This document shows positions 1-8,283 of a stretch of 13,750 bases of DNA, one piece after another (positions within the stretch are counted from its first letter, which is position 1; every line of letters starts with the position of its first letter). Under the pieces are notes generated by a model, which made no database searches, was not told the origin of the DNA, and was given only the letters and a program-made list of their open reading frames with translations. A program made the translations under genes and the position numbers. This DNA comes from Gammaproteobacteria bacterium (GTDB lineage: Bacteria > Pseudomonadota > Gammaproteobacteria > Eutrophobiales > Eutrophobiaceae). The stretch covers positions 1 through 13,750 of the forward strand of contig JABHFC010000025.1 in the NCBI GenBank assembly GCA_018676275.1, given 5' to 3'.

Positions 1-1
1 A

Positions 2-1498
2 GAAATATGTCGAAACTATGCTGCCGGACCCTGGCAACGAATCATTGATGCCGCCGAACAAGCCTATGATAGAAGCTCAGAATGCAGCTTCACCAGTTTT
101 GTTGGTTATGAATACACCGGCTCACCTAATAACTCTAATTATCATCGTAATGTTATTTTTCGTAACGACAATGTTCCGGCATTACCTGTTTCCTATATTG
201 AAGCACCTTTCGATTATCAGCTCTGGGATCAAATGGCCAAAGTTTGTAATGACGAAAATAAATGTGATTACCTGACCATTCCTCACAACAGCAACCTTTC
301 TAACGGTCGTCTGTTGACACCCTATGCCGATCTTGAACAAACGATGGAGAACCGCCTCGCTTATGCTCGTTCACGACTTGAAAATGAACCGCTAATGGAA
401 GTGTTTCAACACAAGGGCTCATCAGAGTGTGTAAATGGAATGAAAGCAATTATTGGGGCGCCAGATGAGCTTTGCGATATTGAACAGCTACGCAACCCCG
501 GCTCAATAGGCAAAAGAATTAATATCAAACTGGAAGGTCTCGATTTTACTCTTGAAACCGAAGATCCTGCCGCAGTAACTGTCGAATGTGATGCTAAGGG
601 CCAACACGGTTTAATGGGAGGTGGCTGCGTCGCTGCAAACGATTTTTTGCGCACTGCACTATTGACTGGTCTGGCAGAACAACAGGAGATTGGCCTAAAC
701 CCGGTTAAGCTCGGTGTCATCGCAGCAAGCGATGGTCATACCAGCACGCCTGGCTCTGTTGTTGAAAGTGATTGGAAAGGTTATGTAACCGGAGAGATGA
801 CAGTGGAAAAACGTCTGAAGCCCGGCACTCTTCCCAGCGGTTTTCTCGGCAACCCCGGCGGTCTGGCTGGTGTATGGGCAGTGGAAAACTCTCGCGACGC
901 GATTTTCGAAGCCATGCAACGACGAGAAGTATTCGGTACTTCCGGACCAAGAATAATTCCTCGTTTTTTTGCTGGCTGGGGATTTGCAAAGAACAGTTGT
1001 GAAGCTGCTGACATGGTGACTAAAGGCTACGATGAGGGTGTGCCAATGGGTGCAGATTTACCTCCTCTACCTGGCAGTGATGCCCAACCCTCCTTTATTG
1101 TTTCTGCCCTTCGTGATCCATCTGAAACAGCGGCACCTCTGAAAAAACTGCAGATTATTAAAGGCTGGGTTAATGCCGAAGGCAAGCAACATTATAAAGT
1201 TTTTGATGTAGCCGGAGATCAAACTAATAATGCTGGCGTTGATACAAGCACCGGTCAGCGCTTTGGTGAGGGTCATGACAGTTTATGTGCTGTATTCACG
1301 GATACTGAATTTGATCCAAAGGTACCCGCCTATTATTACTTACGTGCTGTTGAAAACCCGAGTCCCCGTTGGAGTTTACTTGACTGTCTGAAATTAGACG
1401 CTGCTGATCGCCCACAAGTCTGTGAGGATAGTAGCAAACATGTTATCAATGAAATGGCATGGTCATCACCTGTCTGGTATTCACCCAAGCACAACTAA
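2..1498 (+). CDS. DUF3604 domain protein, C-terminal part (5' end outside window)
   Basis: The reading frame is open from base 2, so the first internal ATG at 233 is not the start; 498 residues are present and the N-terminus lies outside the window. Recognisable family signatures, numbered within this fragment, are FVGYEYT (33-39), HRNVIFRN (48-55), IPHNSNLSNG (from about 93), SDGHTSTPG (D244, H246) and the closing pattern of ENPSPRWS followed by AWSSPVWY near the C-terminus. Family members usually have about 620-690 residues, so roughly 130-190 are missing. The missing N-terminus normally carries a secretion signal and an HxH-type motif resembling PHP-type metallohydrolases. The His and Asp residues seen here fit a metal-dependent hydrolase, but no substrate is established. 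Such genes often sit beside TonB-dependent receptors in marine bacteria, as here. It converges on the receptor gene across a shared terminator. Family call is strong; function is uncertain. Confidence 0.9.
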   Translation, partial: EICRNYAAGPWQRIIDAAEQAYDRSSECSFTSFVGYEYTGSPNNSNYHRNVIFRNDNVPALPVSYIEAPFDYQLWDQMAKVCNDENKCDYLTIPHNSNLSNGRLLTPYADLEQTMENRLAYARSRLENEPLMEVFQHKGSSECVNGMKAIIGAPDELCDIEQLRNPGSIGKRINIKLEGLDFTLETEDPAAVTVECDAKGQHGLMGGGCVAANDFLRTALLTGLAEQQEIGLNPVKLGVIAASDGHTSTPGSVVESDWKGYVTGEMTVEKRLKPGTLPSGFLGNPGGLAGVWAVENSRDAIFEAMQRREVFGTSGPRIIPRFFAGWGFAKNSCEAADMVTKGYDEGVPMGADLPPLPGSDAQPSFIVSALRDPSETAAPLKKLQIIKGWVNAEGKQHYKVFDVAGDQTNNAGVDTSTGQRFGEGHDSLCAVFTDTEFDPKVPAYYYLRAVENPSPRWSLLDCLKLDAADRPQVCEDSSKHVINEMAWSSPVWYSPKHN

Positions 1499-1543
1499 TT
1501 AAGTTTATTTCTAGTTGTAGCCTTACAAAATCGTAGACGAAAA

Positions 1544-1576
1544 AAAACCCGGACTCATTATCTGAGTCCGGGTTTT
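1544..1576. terminator. Bidirectional Rho-independent terminator between convergent genes
   Basis: A perfect 14-bp inverted repeat (1544-1557 and 1563-1576) with a 5-base loop and a GC-rich core CCCGGACTCA. It is flanked by a run of eight A's on the left (1540-1547) and four T's on the right. Transcripts from either side would form a hairpin followed by U's. The longer U tract is on the minus-strand transcript, so it should stop the receptor mRNA most strongly. It lies 45 bases after the DUF3604 stop codon and 31 bases after the receptor stop codon. Confidence 0.9.
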
Positions 1577-1607
1577 ACTAACAAGCTGTTAGCTTACTAA
1601 CTTTTTA

Positions 1608-3974
1608 CTAGTTAAAGTTCCTGCGCACTGTAAATGACCAGGTTGAAGGCAGACCATATACACCCTCGATAATACCTGAACCGGCAAAGCCTGTAACAAG
1701 ATAGGTTTTGTCGGTGACATTATTCCCGGCGACAGTCGCGGACCATGCATCATTATTGTCACGCCAGGTCATTGACAGGTTCAGCAAGGCATAGCTCTTT
1801 TGGATAAGTAGAGGGTGGTTAGCAGAATCGTTTGCAGTCTTACTGGCGTAAGACATGTCGAAACGTGGCGTCAACGTACCCATTTCACCAAGGTTGTATT
1901 CATATTGACCGGACAGGTTAATATTCCACTTTGGTGTATTGATGAGGTCATCGGTGAGATCCAGGTTAGCAATAGCCTTCGTTGGGTCAAAAGATACGTA
2001 CTCTGCATCCAGATACCCGATACCCAATTGGATAAGCGCGTTATCAATTGGCAAGGCAGTCATTTCCAGTTCAAAACCCAGGATTTCAGCAGATGCCGCG
2101 TTATCGGTTACGGTACCGATAACTGTACCACCACCTGTACCCGTCGGTTGGTTAACATTGACCTGTAAATCAGTATAGTCGGTGAAGAAGAGTGCTCCGT
2201 TCAAGCGAACACGGTTGTCAAACCAGCTGGATTTGAAACCACCTTCATACACTTTTACATACTCTGGACCCGCTGTAGGTGTTGCCAGCGCAGGTGGGAA
2301 TACACGCTGTGTAAAAGCACCAGCTTTAAAACCTTCAGAGTAACTTACATAAGTCATCAGGTCGTCATTCCAGTCATATGACAGATTGACGTAAGGCTGT
2401 AATTCGGTTGTGTCCGAAGAAACCGGGGTTGGAGGCAATACACATGCACCATCACCTGGCAACGGAATCGGGTTATTAAGACAATCGGGCAGTCCTGTAA
2501 CTAGACCATTTGCGTCTATACCTACAACAGACAAAGCAACAAACTCTTTATCTTCATCTGTGAAACGCAGCCCTGCAGTTAAATGTAACTGATCCGAAAT
2601 ATCATAGGTACCCTGGGCAAACAGAGCCTTAGAGGTGTTGTCAATAAAACCACCACTATCAAAAACTGTATTAAGAGGCAGTTCGACAACGTCAAGATGC
2701 TCTGCATGCTCCTCTAACCAGAAAAAACCGAGGATATAATTCAAGCGATCATCAAAGGCACTACCAATCAACTGAAATTCCTGACTGGTTTGTTTTTGTT
2801 CATAGTCATTAGATGTGTTGGCCATTACATGGGCTGGATTACCGGAGTGCGCACTATCACGCGACCAGAAGCCATTCTCAACACGGCGATGTGCTGTTAT
2901 CGATTTCAGGGTCAGACTATCGCTAATATCAATCTCAACCGTGCCACCAAAACCCCAGGTAACCAGTTCCGAAGCCGGACGTACCCGAATCCCGAAACGA
3001 TCATCAGATTGTAATTCTGGTGTCAGACTAACGTGGTCACTCCAGGTTTGAAATGGACCCACTGCCCATTGATCGTTATAACAGGCAAAATTATTAAATC
3101 TACCCGCATCAGTTTGATCAAGACACTGTGGATCGCCTGAAAGTAAGTTATTCAGACCGTGGAAGCCCTGACCGGGAGTTGTTCCAATCAAGACGTTTGG
3201 TGCCGGGTTTTCATTCGTCGTCGAATAATCGCCTGCAACATCGATCCTGACAGTATCGGCAGGTTCCCAGCTCAAGGCCATACGACCAGACCTATCTTCG
3301 TTATCACCTAAATCAGCTCCACCGGGGAAAAGGTTCTTTACATAACCATCACGGTTGCGGGTTGATAACGAGAGACTGGCAGCCATGTTGTCCGTAATCG
3401 GCACATTAACTCTACCGCTAATATCCAGACGGTCATAACTGCCTGCTGTGATTTCAGCGCTGCCAAAAATACGATCAGGTGTTGGTTTTTGGGATGTTAC
3501 CGATATGGCACCACCAATTGTGTTTCGACCAAACAAGGTGCCCTGAGGGCCACGCAGTATTTCTACCTGAGCGACGTCTGCAGTATCGAGTACCTGTCCG
3601 ATTGTTCTGGCAATGTAAACGCCATCAAGATAGATACCTACACCGGGGTCTACACCGATAGTCCAGTCACTGGCACCCACACCACGAATCGACACAATGG
3701 CAGCTGAGTTACCAGCGGCAATGGCTGAAGTAAAATCAAAGGTAACGTTGGGAGTTATCTCACCAACCTGAGAAAAATCGACAATACCTCGATCCTGTAA
3801 ATCATCTGCGCTAAAGGCAGCAACAGATATTGGTGTGTCCTGTAAACTCTCTTCGCGTTTTCGCGCGGTTACGACCACTTCTTCCAACGCACTTTGTGCC
3901 ATAACTTCTACAGCATTGCTGCCAAGAAAACACAATAGTGAAAGTTGGAGGATTCGTATTGTTAACTTCGGCAT
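1608..3974 (-). CDS. TonB-dependent outer-membrane receptor
   Basis: A 788-residue receptor for TonB/ExbB/ExbD-energised uptake across the outer membrane. Residues 1-26 look like a signal peptide (hydrophobic LQLSLLCFLGS, likely cleavage after VMA). A TonB-box-like EEVVVTA follows at 31-37. The plug domain carries ISVAAFSADDL (49-59), SIRGVG (95-100), IYLDGVYIAR (114-123) and the typical VEILRGPQGTLFGRNTIGG (137-155). The rest is a beta-barrel with alternating strand and loop segments, including YVSYSEGFKAGAF and a final STWSFTVRR. I chose the ATG at 3974 because an AGGGG Shine-Dalgarno sits 7 bases upstream; the ATG at 3998 has no such site. The last residue is Asn after the usual terminal Phe. 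Two cysteine pairs lie in likely surface loops (SGDPQC...FACYND and DCLN...GACVLPP). It resembles the receptors often labelled ferric-siderophore type, but neighbours suggest a carbon substrate. Ligand unknown. Confidence 0.96.
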   Translation of the reverse strand: MPKLTIRILQLSLLCFLGSNAVEVMAQSALEEVVVTARKREESLQDTPISVAAFSADDLQDRGIVDFSQVGEITPNVTFDFTSAIAAGNSAAIVSIRGVGASDWTIGVDPGVGIYLDGVYIARTIGQVLDTADVAQVEILRGPQGTLFGRNTIGGAISVTSQKPTPDRIFGSAEITAGSYDRLDISGRVNVPITDNMAASLSLSTRNRDGYVKNLFPGGADLGDNEDRSGRMALSWEPADTVRIDVAGDYSTTNENPAPNVLIGTTPGQGFHGLNNLLSGDPQCLDQTDAGRFNNFACYNDQWAVGPFQTWSDHVSLTPELQSDDRFGIRVRPASELVTWGFGGTVEIDISDSLTLKSITAHRRVENGFWSRDSAHSGNPAHVMANTSNDYEQKQTSQEFQLIGSAFDDRLNYILGFFWLEEHAEHLDVVELPLNTVFDSGGFIDNTSKALFAQGTYDISDQLHLTAGLRFTDEDKEFVALSVVGIDANGLVTGLPDCLNNPIPLPGDGACVLPPTPVSSDTTELQPYVNLSYDWNDDLMTYVSYSEGFKAGAFTQRVFPPALATPTAGPEYVKVYEGGFKSSWFDNRVRLNGALFFTDYTDLQVNVNQPTGTGGGTVIGTVTDNAASAEILGFELEMTALPIDNALIQLGIGYLDAEYVSFDPTKAIANLDLTDDLINTPKWNINLSGQYEYNLGEMGTLTPRFDMSYASKTANDSANHPLLIQKSYALLNLSMTWRDNNDAWSATVAGNNVTDKTYLVTGFAGSGIIEGVYGLPSTWSFTVRRNFN

Positions 3975-3981
3975 TTGCTCA

Positions 3982-3986
3982 CCCCT
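3982..3986 (-). promoter_or_regulatory. Ribosome binding site deciding the receptor start
   Basis: Reading the minus strand, AGGGG lies 7 bases before the ATG at 3974. It is a good Shine-Dalgarno match and favours this start over the in-frame ATG at 3998, whose upstream sequence is A/T-rich without a purine-rich core. Confidence 0.7.
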
Positions 3987-4103
3987 CATTAGATGCATTT
4001 GAAATAAATTCTATTTAGTTAAATTCTGTAATTTTAAAAAACCAGAATGGCTGAAACCATCTTTGATCCGACAGTATCTACACCTTTCAGGACGTGCAGT
4101 ATA

Positions 4104-4113
4104 CGGTATACCG
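4104..4113. promoter_or_regulatory. Perfect palindrome CGGTATACCG, candidate operator
   Basis: A 10-bp perfect inverted repeat in the divergent region between the receptor and glcD. The six-base core GTATAC occurs twice, at 4099-4104 and 4106-4111. GGT..ACC half-sites resemble operators of some GntR-family regulators, and the classical glc operon regulator GlcC is a GntR-family protein, so this is a plausible binding site. No regulator gene is in the window, and a palindrome this short can arise by chance, so the operator role is inference. Confidence 0.3.
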
Positions 4114-4118
4114 GTTTA

Positions 4119-4145
4119 CTGACACAAATATTATTTACCTATAAG
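4119..4145 (+). promoter_or_regulatory. Weak candidate promoter upstream of glcD
   Basis: CTGACA (4119-4124, five of six matches to the sigma-70 -35 consensus) and TATAAG (4140-4145, five of six to the -10 consensus). The 15-base spacer is shorter than the usual 16-18, which lowers confidence. The GTATAC palindrome lies immediately upstream. It would leave a leader of about 90 bases before the chosen glcD start. Confidence 0.25.
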
Positions 4146-4242
4146 CGACAATGCGTAAATTTGTTGCAAAATAGTGACAATACCCATTTCTGGATCATTC
4201 TATTCAACTCAATCACAATGCCATGCTTTCACATTCGGACTG

Positions 4243-5748
4243 ATGAGTTCAATTAAAGCTATGAAAATGCCCTCTCCTGACCTGACGGTCATTGCCCATC
4301 GAGATGAACTTATTCAAAAATTTGACGAATTTCTGCTTTCAGAGCAAATAATTACCGATAATAGTGCACTAAGAGCATATGAGTCCGATGGACTTACAGC
4401 CTATCAACAACGTCCCTTACTGGTCGTTCTTCCGGAAAACACAGTTCAGGTCTCTCAAATTCTTAAAATTTGCTCAGAAATGAATGTGAATGTGGTGCCT
4501 CGTGGCGCAGGAACTTCCCTCTCTGGTGGTGCTTTACCACTTGAAGATGGCATTGTCATCAGCATGGGTAAATTCAATCGTATCCTTGATGTTGATTTTG
4601 ATAACCGCTGTGTAGTGACACAATCGGGCGTAACCAATCTCTCTATTTCGGATGCTGTCAGTGACAGGGGGTTTTATTACGCGCCGGATCCTTCCAGCCA
4701 GATTGCCTGCTCTATAGGTGGCAACGTCAATGAAAATTCCGGCGGTGTGCATTGTCTGAAGTATGGTCTTACTACCAATAATTTACTCGGTCTGGAAATT
4801 GTCTTAATGGATGGTGAGATTATTCGTCTCGGCGGAAAATATCTGGATGCAGCGGGTTATGATTTATTGGGTCTCATTACTGGTTCCGAAGGACTGCTGG
4901 GTGTAGTTACCGAAGTCACTGTTCGTATTCTCCAGGCTCCTCAATCCGTCAGGGCTATGTTGCTTGGTTTCCCTGGTAATGAGTCCGCTGGTCAATGTGT
5001 AGCCGAAATTATTGCCAGCGGAATAATTCCTGCCGGTATTGAGATGATGGATGAACTCGCCATCAAGGCTGCAGAAAACTTTTGTCATGCCGGCTACCCT
5101 TTGGATTGTGCTGCTTTACTGATTGTAGAACTGGATGGTCCGGAGGCCGAGGTTGATGAACTAATCGAGTCGGTTAGAGAAATTGCGGGGAAATTCCAGG
5201 TACAGTCTATAAAGGTCAGTGAGAATGATGAGGAACGATTACGGATTTGGGCCGGACGTAAAGCCGCCTTTCCCGCTTTAGGTATTATTTCACCGGATTA
5301 TTATTGTATGGATGGGACTATACCAAGGAAACAACTCTCGTTTGTGCTGAACAGAATGTCGGAGTTGTCTTGTCAATATGGCCTAAGAGTCGCAAATGTA
5401 TTTCATGCTGGTGATGGTAATTTGCATCCCCTCATTTTGTTCGATGCCAATGTTGAGGGAGAAATGGAAAAGGCAGAAGAGTTTGGCGCAGATATTTTGA
5501 AACTTTGCGTAGAAGTGGGCGGTGTATTATCGGGTGAACATGGAATTGGTGTAGAAAAGCGGGATTTAATGCCTGCATATTTTTCAGAAGAAGATCTACA
5601 ACAGCAACAGCGTGTAAAATGTGCATTCGATCCGGAGGGAAGACTCAACCCCGGGAAAATGTTTCCTGTCCTGCATCGTTGTGCAGAACTTGGCAAGTTA
5701 CATGTACACAAAGGTAAAATACCTTTCCCGGACATTCCCCGCTTCTAA
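4243..5748 (+). CDS. glcD: Glycolate dehydrogenase (oxidase) FAD subunit GlcD
   Basis: The catalytic flavoprotein of the GlcDEF complex, oxidising glycolate (or a similar 2-hydroxyacid such as D-lactate) to the 2-oxoacid. With the ATG at 4243 it has 501 residues, close to the 499 of E. coli GlcD. The PCMH-type FAD-binding domain shows PRGAGTSLSGGALPLEDG (86-103), YYAPDPSSQIACSIGGNV (145-162), NSGGVHCLKYGLT (165-177) and TGSEGLLGVVTEVTV (213-227). The C-terminal FAD-oxidase domain has DYYCMDGTIPR (352-362), VFHAGDGNLHPL (386-397), SGEHGIGVEKR (430-440) and LNPGKMFP (468-475). The final segment HRCAELGKLHVH and PFPDIPRF also mirrors E. coli GlcD. In-frame ATGs at 4174, 4261 and 4267 are alternatives; none has a clear Shine-Dalgarno, so the exact start is unresolved. 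Its stop overlaps the glcE start by one base. Confidence 0.95.
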   Translation: MSSIKAMKMPSPDLTVIAHRDELIQKFDEFLLSEQIITDNSALRAYESDGLTAYQQRPLLVVLPENTVQVSQILKICSEMNVNVVPRGAGTSLSGGALPLEDGIVISMGKFNRILDVDFDNRCVVTQSGVTNLSISDAVSDRGFYYAPDPSSQIACSIGGNVNENSGGVHCLKYGLTTNNLLGLEIVLMDGEIIRLGGKYLDAAGYDLLGLITGSEGLLGVVTEVTVRILQAPQSVRAMLLGFPGNESAGQCVAEIIASGIIPAGIEMMDELAIKAAENFCHAGYPLDCAALLIVELDGPEAEVDELIESVREIAGKFQVQSIKVSENDEERLRIWAGRKAAFPALGIISPDYYCMDGTIPRKQLSFVLNRMSELSCQYGLRVANVFHAGDGNLHPLILFDANVEGEMEKAEEFGADILKLCVEVGGVLSGEHGIGVEKRDLMPAYFSEEDLQQQQRVKCAFDPEGRLNPGKMFPVLHRCAELGKLHVHKGKIPFPDIPRF

Positions 5749-6977
5749 TGTCTGAGTCTTATAAACCTGATAACGATAGTCAGTTAGTTGAGCTCGTTCA
5801 AAGCGCACTGACTAATGATAGTACTATTTCAATTTCAGGGCAGAATACCAAGACTGGCTTTGGCTACACCCAGCAAACAGAACTCAATATTAATATGACT
5901 TCGTTCAACGGCATCATCAATTACGATCCTGCCGAACTGGTTATGCAGGCAAAAGCCGGTACAGCATTATCTGATATTGAAGCTGCATTATCTGAACATA
6001 AGCAACATCTGGCTTTTGAACCTCCATCGCTCGGAAAACTTTATGATGAAAACCCTGCAGGAGGAACTATAGGCGGTGTCTTCATGGGAAACCTATCTGG
6101 TCCGAGGCGTTTTATTGCAGGTGCAGCGCGAGATCATATACTTGGGATAAAAGCTGTCAGCGGTCGTGGTGAAATATACAAGTCTGGTGGCAACGTGATC
6201 AAGAATGTAACTGGTTATGACATGAGCAAATTATTGACCGGTTCCTGGGGAACTCTTTCGATTGTCACTGAACTTAGTTTTAAAGTTTTGCCTGCACCGC
6301 CTACTTCCTGCAGCATCATTATTAGTGGTATAGAGGCAGGTGCCGCTATGGATCTACTTTCTAAAATCGCACAAAGCCCTTTACAAAGTTCCGGGCTTGC
6401 CTTTATTCCTGCGAATACATTGAAAACTATTAATCATGAATTTATTTCTACCGAATGTCAGGACCTGTGTGTAATCAGACTTGAAGGATCCTCCTTGTCT
6501 GTCCGTGAACGTAGCAATGATCTAAAGAAATTATTAGCAAAGGCCCATAACATTAATTACATCGAAGAAGACTCATCAAAATTATTATGGCAACTGATTC
6601 GTGATCCAGATAAATTCATGTCAAATGATCTTGCCCCCTGTATTGTTAAACTTTCTATTCCTCCTGCTCAAGCTAAGAAAACAATAAAGCTGTTATCAAC
6701 TCTGCAAGACTGTCATTGGTATGTAGATGCAGCAGGTGGGTGGCTATGGGTAAATTTTCATAAAGATAATGCAGTAAATAATATTCAAATATTGCGACAC
6801 TCACTCGTAGATACAGGAGGAAGTGTTGTACTGTATAAAGCACCGGAAAAAATAAAACAGGAGGCAGGAATATTCAGCAACATGGGTGATGCATTGATGT
6901 CTCTAACCCTTCGTTTAAAAAACAGTTTCGATCCAGCTAACGTTTTAAACCCAAATCGATTATTTATAAACCGATGA
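5748..6977 (+). CDS. glcE: Glycolate dehydrogenase FAD-binding subunit GlcE
   Basis: The second FAD-binding subunit of the GlcDEF complex. The PCMH-type domain shows ISGQNTKTGFG (29-39), IINYDPAELVMQAKAGT (56-72), GGTIGGVFMGNLSGPRR (105-121), RDHILGIKAVSGRGE (128-142), GGNVIKNVTGYDMSKL (147-162) and GSWGTLSIVTELSFKVLP (165-182). The C-terminus has FDPANVLNPNR, the usual family ending. At 409 residues it is longer than E. coli GlcE (about 350), and the region after about residue 185 is poorly conserved. The ATG shares its A with the last base of the glcD stop codon and has no Shine-Dalgarno, so translation is probably coupled to glcD. Its stop overlaps the glcF start in an ATGA. The second half is noticeably AT-rich. 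Family assignment is firm, reinforced by its position between glcD and glcF. Confidence 0.93.
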   Translation: MSESYKPDNDSQLVELVQSALTNDSTISISGQNTKTGFGYTQQTELNINMTSFNGIINYDPAELVMQAKAGTALSDIEAALSEHKQHLAFEPPSLGKLYDENPAGGTIGGVFMGNLSGPRRFIAGAARDHILGIKAVSGRGEIYKSGGNVIKNVTGYDMSKLLTGSWGTLSIVTELSFKVLPAPPTSCSIIISGIEAGAAMDLLSKIAQSPLQSSGLAFIPANTLKTINHEFISTECQDLCVIRLEGSSLSVRERSNDLKKLLAKAHNINYIEEDSSKLLWQLIRDPDKFMSNDLAPCIVKLSIPPAQAKKTIKLLSTLQDCHWYVDAAGGWLWVNFHKDNAVNNIQILRHSLVDTGGSVVLYKAPEKIKQEAGIFSNMGDALMSLTLRLKNSFDPANVLNPNRLFINR

Positions 6978-8278
6978 GAACGCTGTTTTCTCCTGAACAA
7001 TTACAAAACCCGGACACACGCGAAGTAGAACAAATACTTCGCAAGTGCGTTCATTGTGGTTTTTGTAATGCAACCTGCCCCACCTTCCTGTTAAAAGGTG
7101 ATGAACTGGATGGACCCAGGGGTCGAATTTATTTACTAAAGGATATGCTGGAAAATGAATCAAGACCGGATAAGGAAGTTGTCTTACATATCGACCGCTG
7201 CCTTTCCTGTTTATCCTGTATGACAACCTGCCCATCAGGTGTTGATTATATGCATCTCATTGATCATGGGCGCGCCTATATAGATAAACATCATAAACGA
7301 AATATTGCAGATAAACTCCTCAGGCAAATACTGGCATTTGTATTGCCAATTCCCGATAGATTCCGATGGCTAATGAAAATCGCCGCGCTTGCACAGCCTC
7401 TCGCCAAGTTTTTGCCTGCATCAATTAGTACGGGAATAAAACTGGCACAAGAATCAAATGTTGAGTTAAAACAAACCTCTTTCAAATCAATATATAAAAG
7501 TGAGATCCAGTCACTGGGCTGCGTTGGTTTGTTACCGGGCTGCGCTCAACAGGTAGTGGCGAATGAGATAAACCTGGCAAGCATACGTTTACTAAACCGG
7601 ATAGGCTTTGATGTGCAGGTATTGTCCGAATCTGAATGCTGCGGCGCAATTGAACATCATTTAGGTAAAGGCAGCCAATCTATAGATAGAGTCAAAGCAA
7701 ACTTGAGCAATTGGTCCGACAAACTACCCGGCATGGAAGCTGTAATAAGCAACGCTTCCGGTTGCGGCACAATGATGAAGGATTATGCGCATCTTTTAAA
7801 AGACGATAACGAATTCTCCACTCTGGCAAAACAGCTCAGCGATAAAACCAAAGATATCAGTGAATTTCTTAATCAACTGGAACCCAAATTTGAGTACAAG
7901 GTTCTATCGGAGGAATATACCGTTGCTTATCAAAACCCCTGTTCCATGCAACATGGTCAAAAGATATCGGATCAACCTACTCAACTTTTAAATCAATTCG
8001 GTTTTAATACCACCTTAATTCCTGACTCACACTTATGTTGTGGTTCTGCTGGCACTTACAATATTCTACAACCAGACATGGCAAAACAACTTGGGCAAAA
8101 AAAGGCCAATACTATTGAATCAGTCTTGCCAGAGCTAATAGCAAGTGGCAATCTTGGTTGCATCTTGCAATTACGCCAGTATACAAAGATACCTGTTTTG
8201 CATACGGTGCAGTTACTTGACTGGGCAAGTGGTGGACCAAAACCAGCAACCCTTGTCAATCTGAATGCTGAGGATTAA
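6974..8278 (+). CDS. glcF: Glycolate dehydrogenase iron-sulfur subunit GlcF
   Basis: The electron-transfer subunit that passes electrons from the GlcD/GlcE flavins to the respiratory chain. Two ferredoxin-type 4Fe-4S motifs are intact: CVHCGFCNATCP (Cys 25, 28, 31, 35) and CLSCLSCMTTCP (Cys 76, 79, 82, 86), separated by the conserved GDELDGPRGRIYL (42-54). The C-terminal half has two cysteine-rich CCG-type modules, including LPGCAQQ, SECCGAIEHHLGKG, NASGCG, NPCSMQH and SHLCCGSAGTYNILQP, as in E. coli GlcF and other heterodisulfide-reductase-like subunits. The protein has 434 residues against about 407 in E. coli. The start codon overlaps the glcE stop by four bases (ATGA), with no Shine-Dalgarno of its own, indicating translational coupling. 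The gene ends 5 bases before the next start, so the operon continues. Confidence 0.95.
   Translation: MRTLFSPEQLQNPDTREVEQILRKCVHCGFCNATCPTFLLKGDELDGPRGRIYLLKDMLENESRPDKEVVLHIDRCLSCLSCMTTCPSGVDYMHLIDHGRAYIDKHHKRNIADKLLRQILAFVLPIPDRFRWLMKIAALAQPLAKFLPASISTGIKLAQESNVELKQTSFKSIYKSEIQSLGCVGLLPGCAQQVVANEINLASIRLLNRIGFDVQVLSESECCGAIEHHLGKGSQSIDRVKANLSNWSDKLPGMEAVISNASGCGTMMKDYAHLLKDDNEFSTLAKQLSDKTKDISEFLNQLEPKFEYKVLSEEYTVAYQNPCSMQHGQKISDQPTQLLNQFGFNTTLIPDSHLCCGSAGTYNILQPDMAKQLGQKKANTIESVLPELIASGNLGCILQLRQYTKIPVLHTVQLLDWASGGPKPATLVNLNAED
8270..8274 (+). promoter_or_regulatory. Ribosome binding site for the EthD-like gene
   Basis: GAGGA sits 9 bases before the ATG at 8284, inside the last codons of glcF. 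It is the only gene boundary in this run with a clear Shine-Dalgarno; the glcE and glcF starts rely on overlap with the preceding gene. Confidence 0.6.
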
Positions 8279-8283
8279 TTTTA

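Noticed and set aside
18..275. An 85-residue plus-strand open frame with a hydrophobic stretch
   Set aside because: It lies out of frame inside the DUF3604 gene, whose true frame encodes conserved family sequence over the same bases.
1578..1592. A small CTAAC/GTTAG hairpin next to the first terminator
   Set aside because: The stem is 5 bp and the strong 14-bp hairpin beside it already explains termination.
5403..5735. A 110-residue minus-strand open frame within glcD
   Set aside because: It is the antisense shadow of a strongly conserved glcD coding region and has no recognisable domain.
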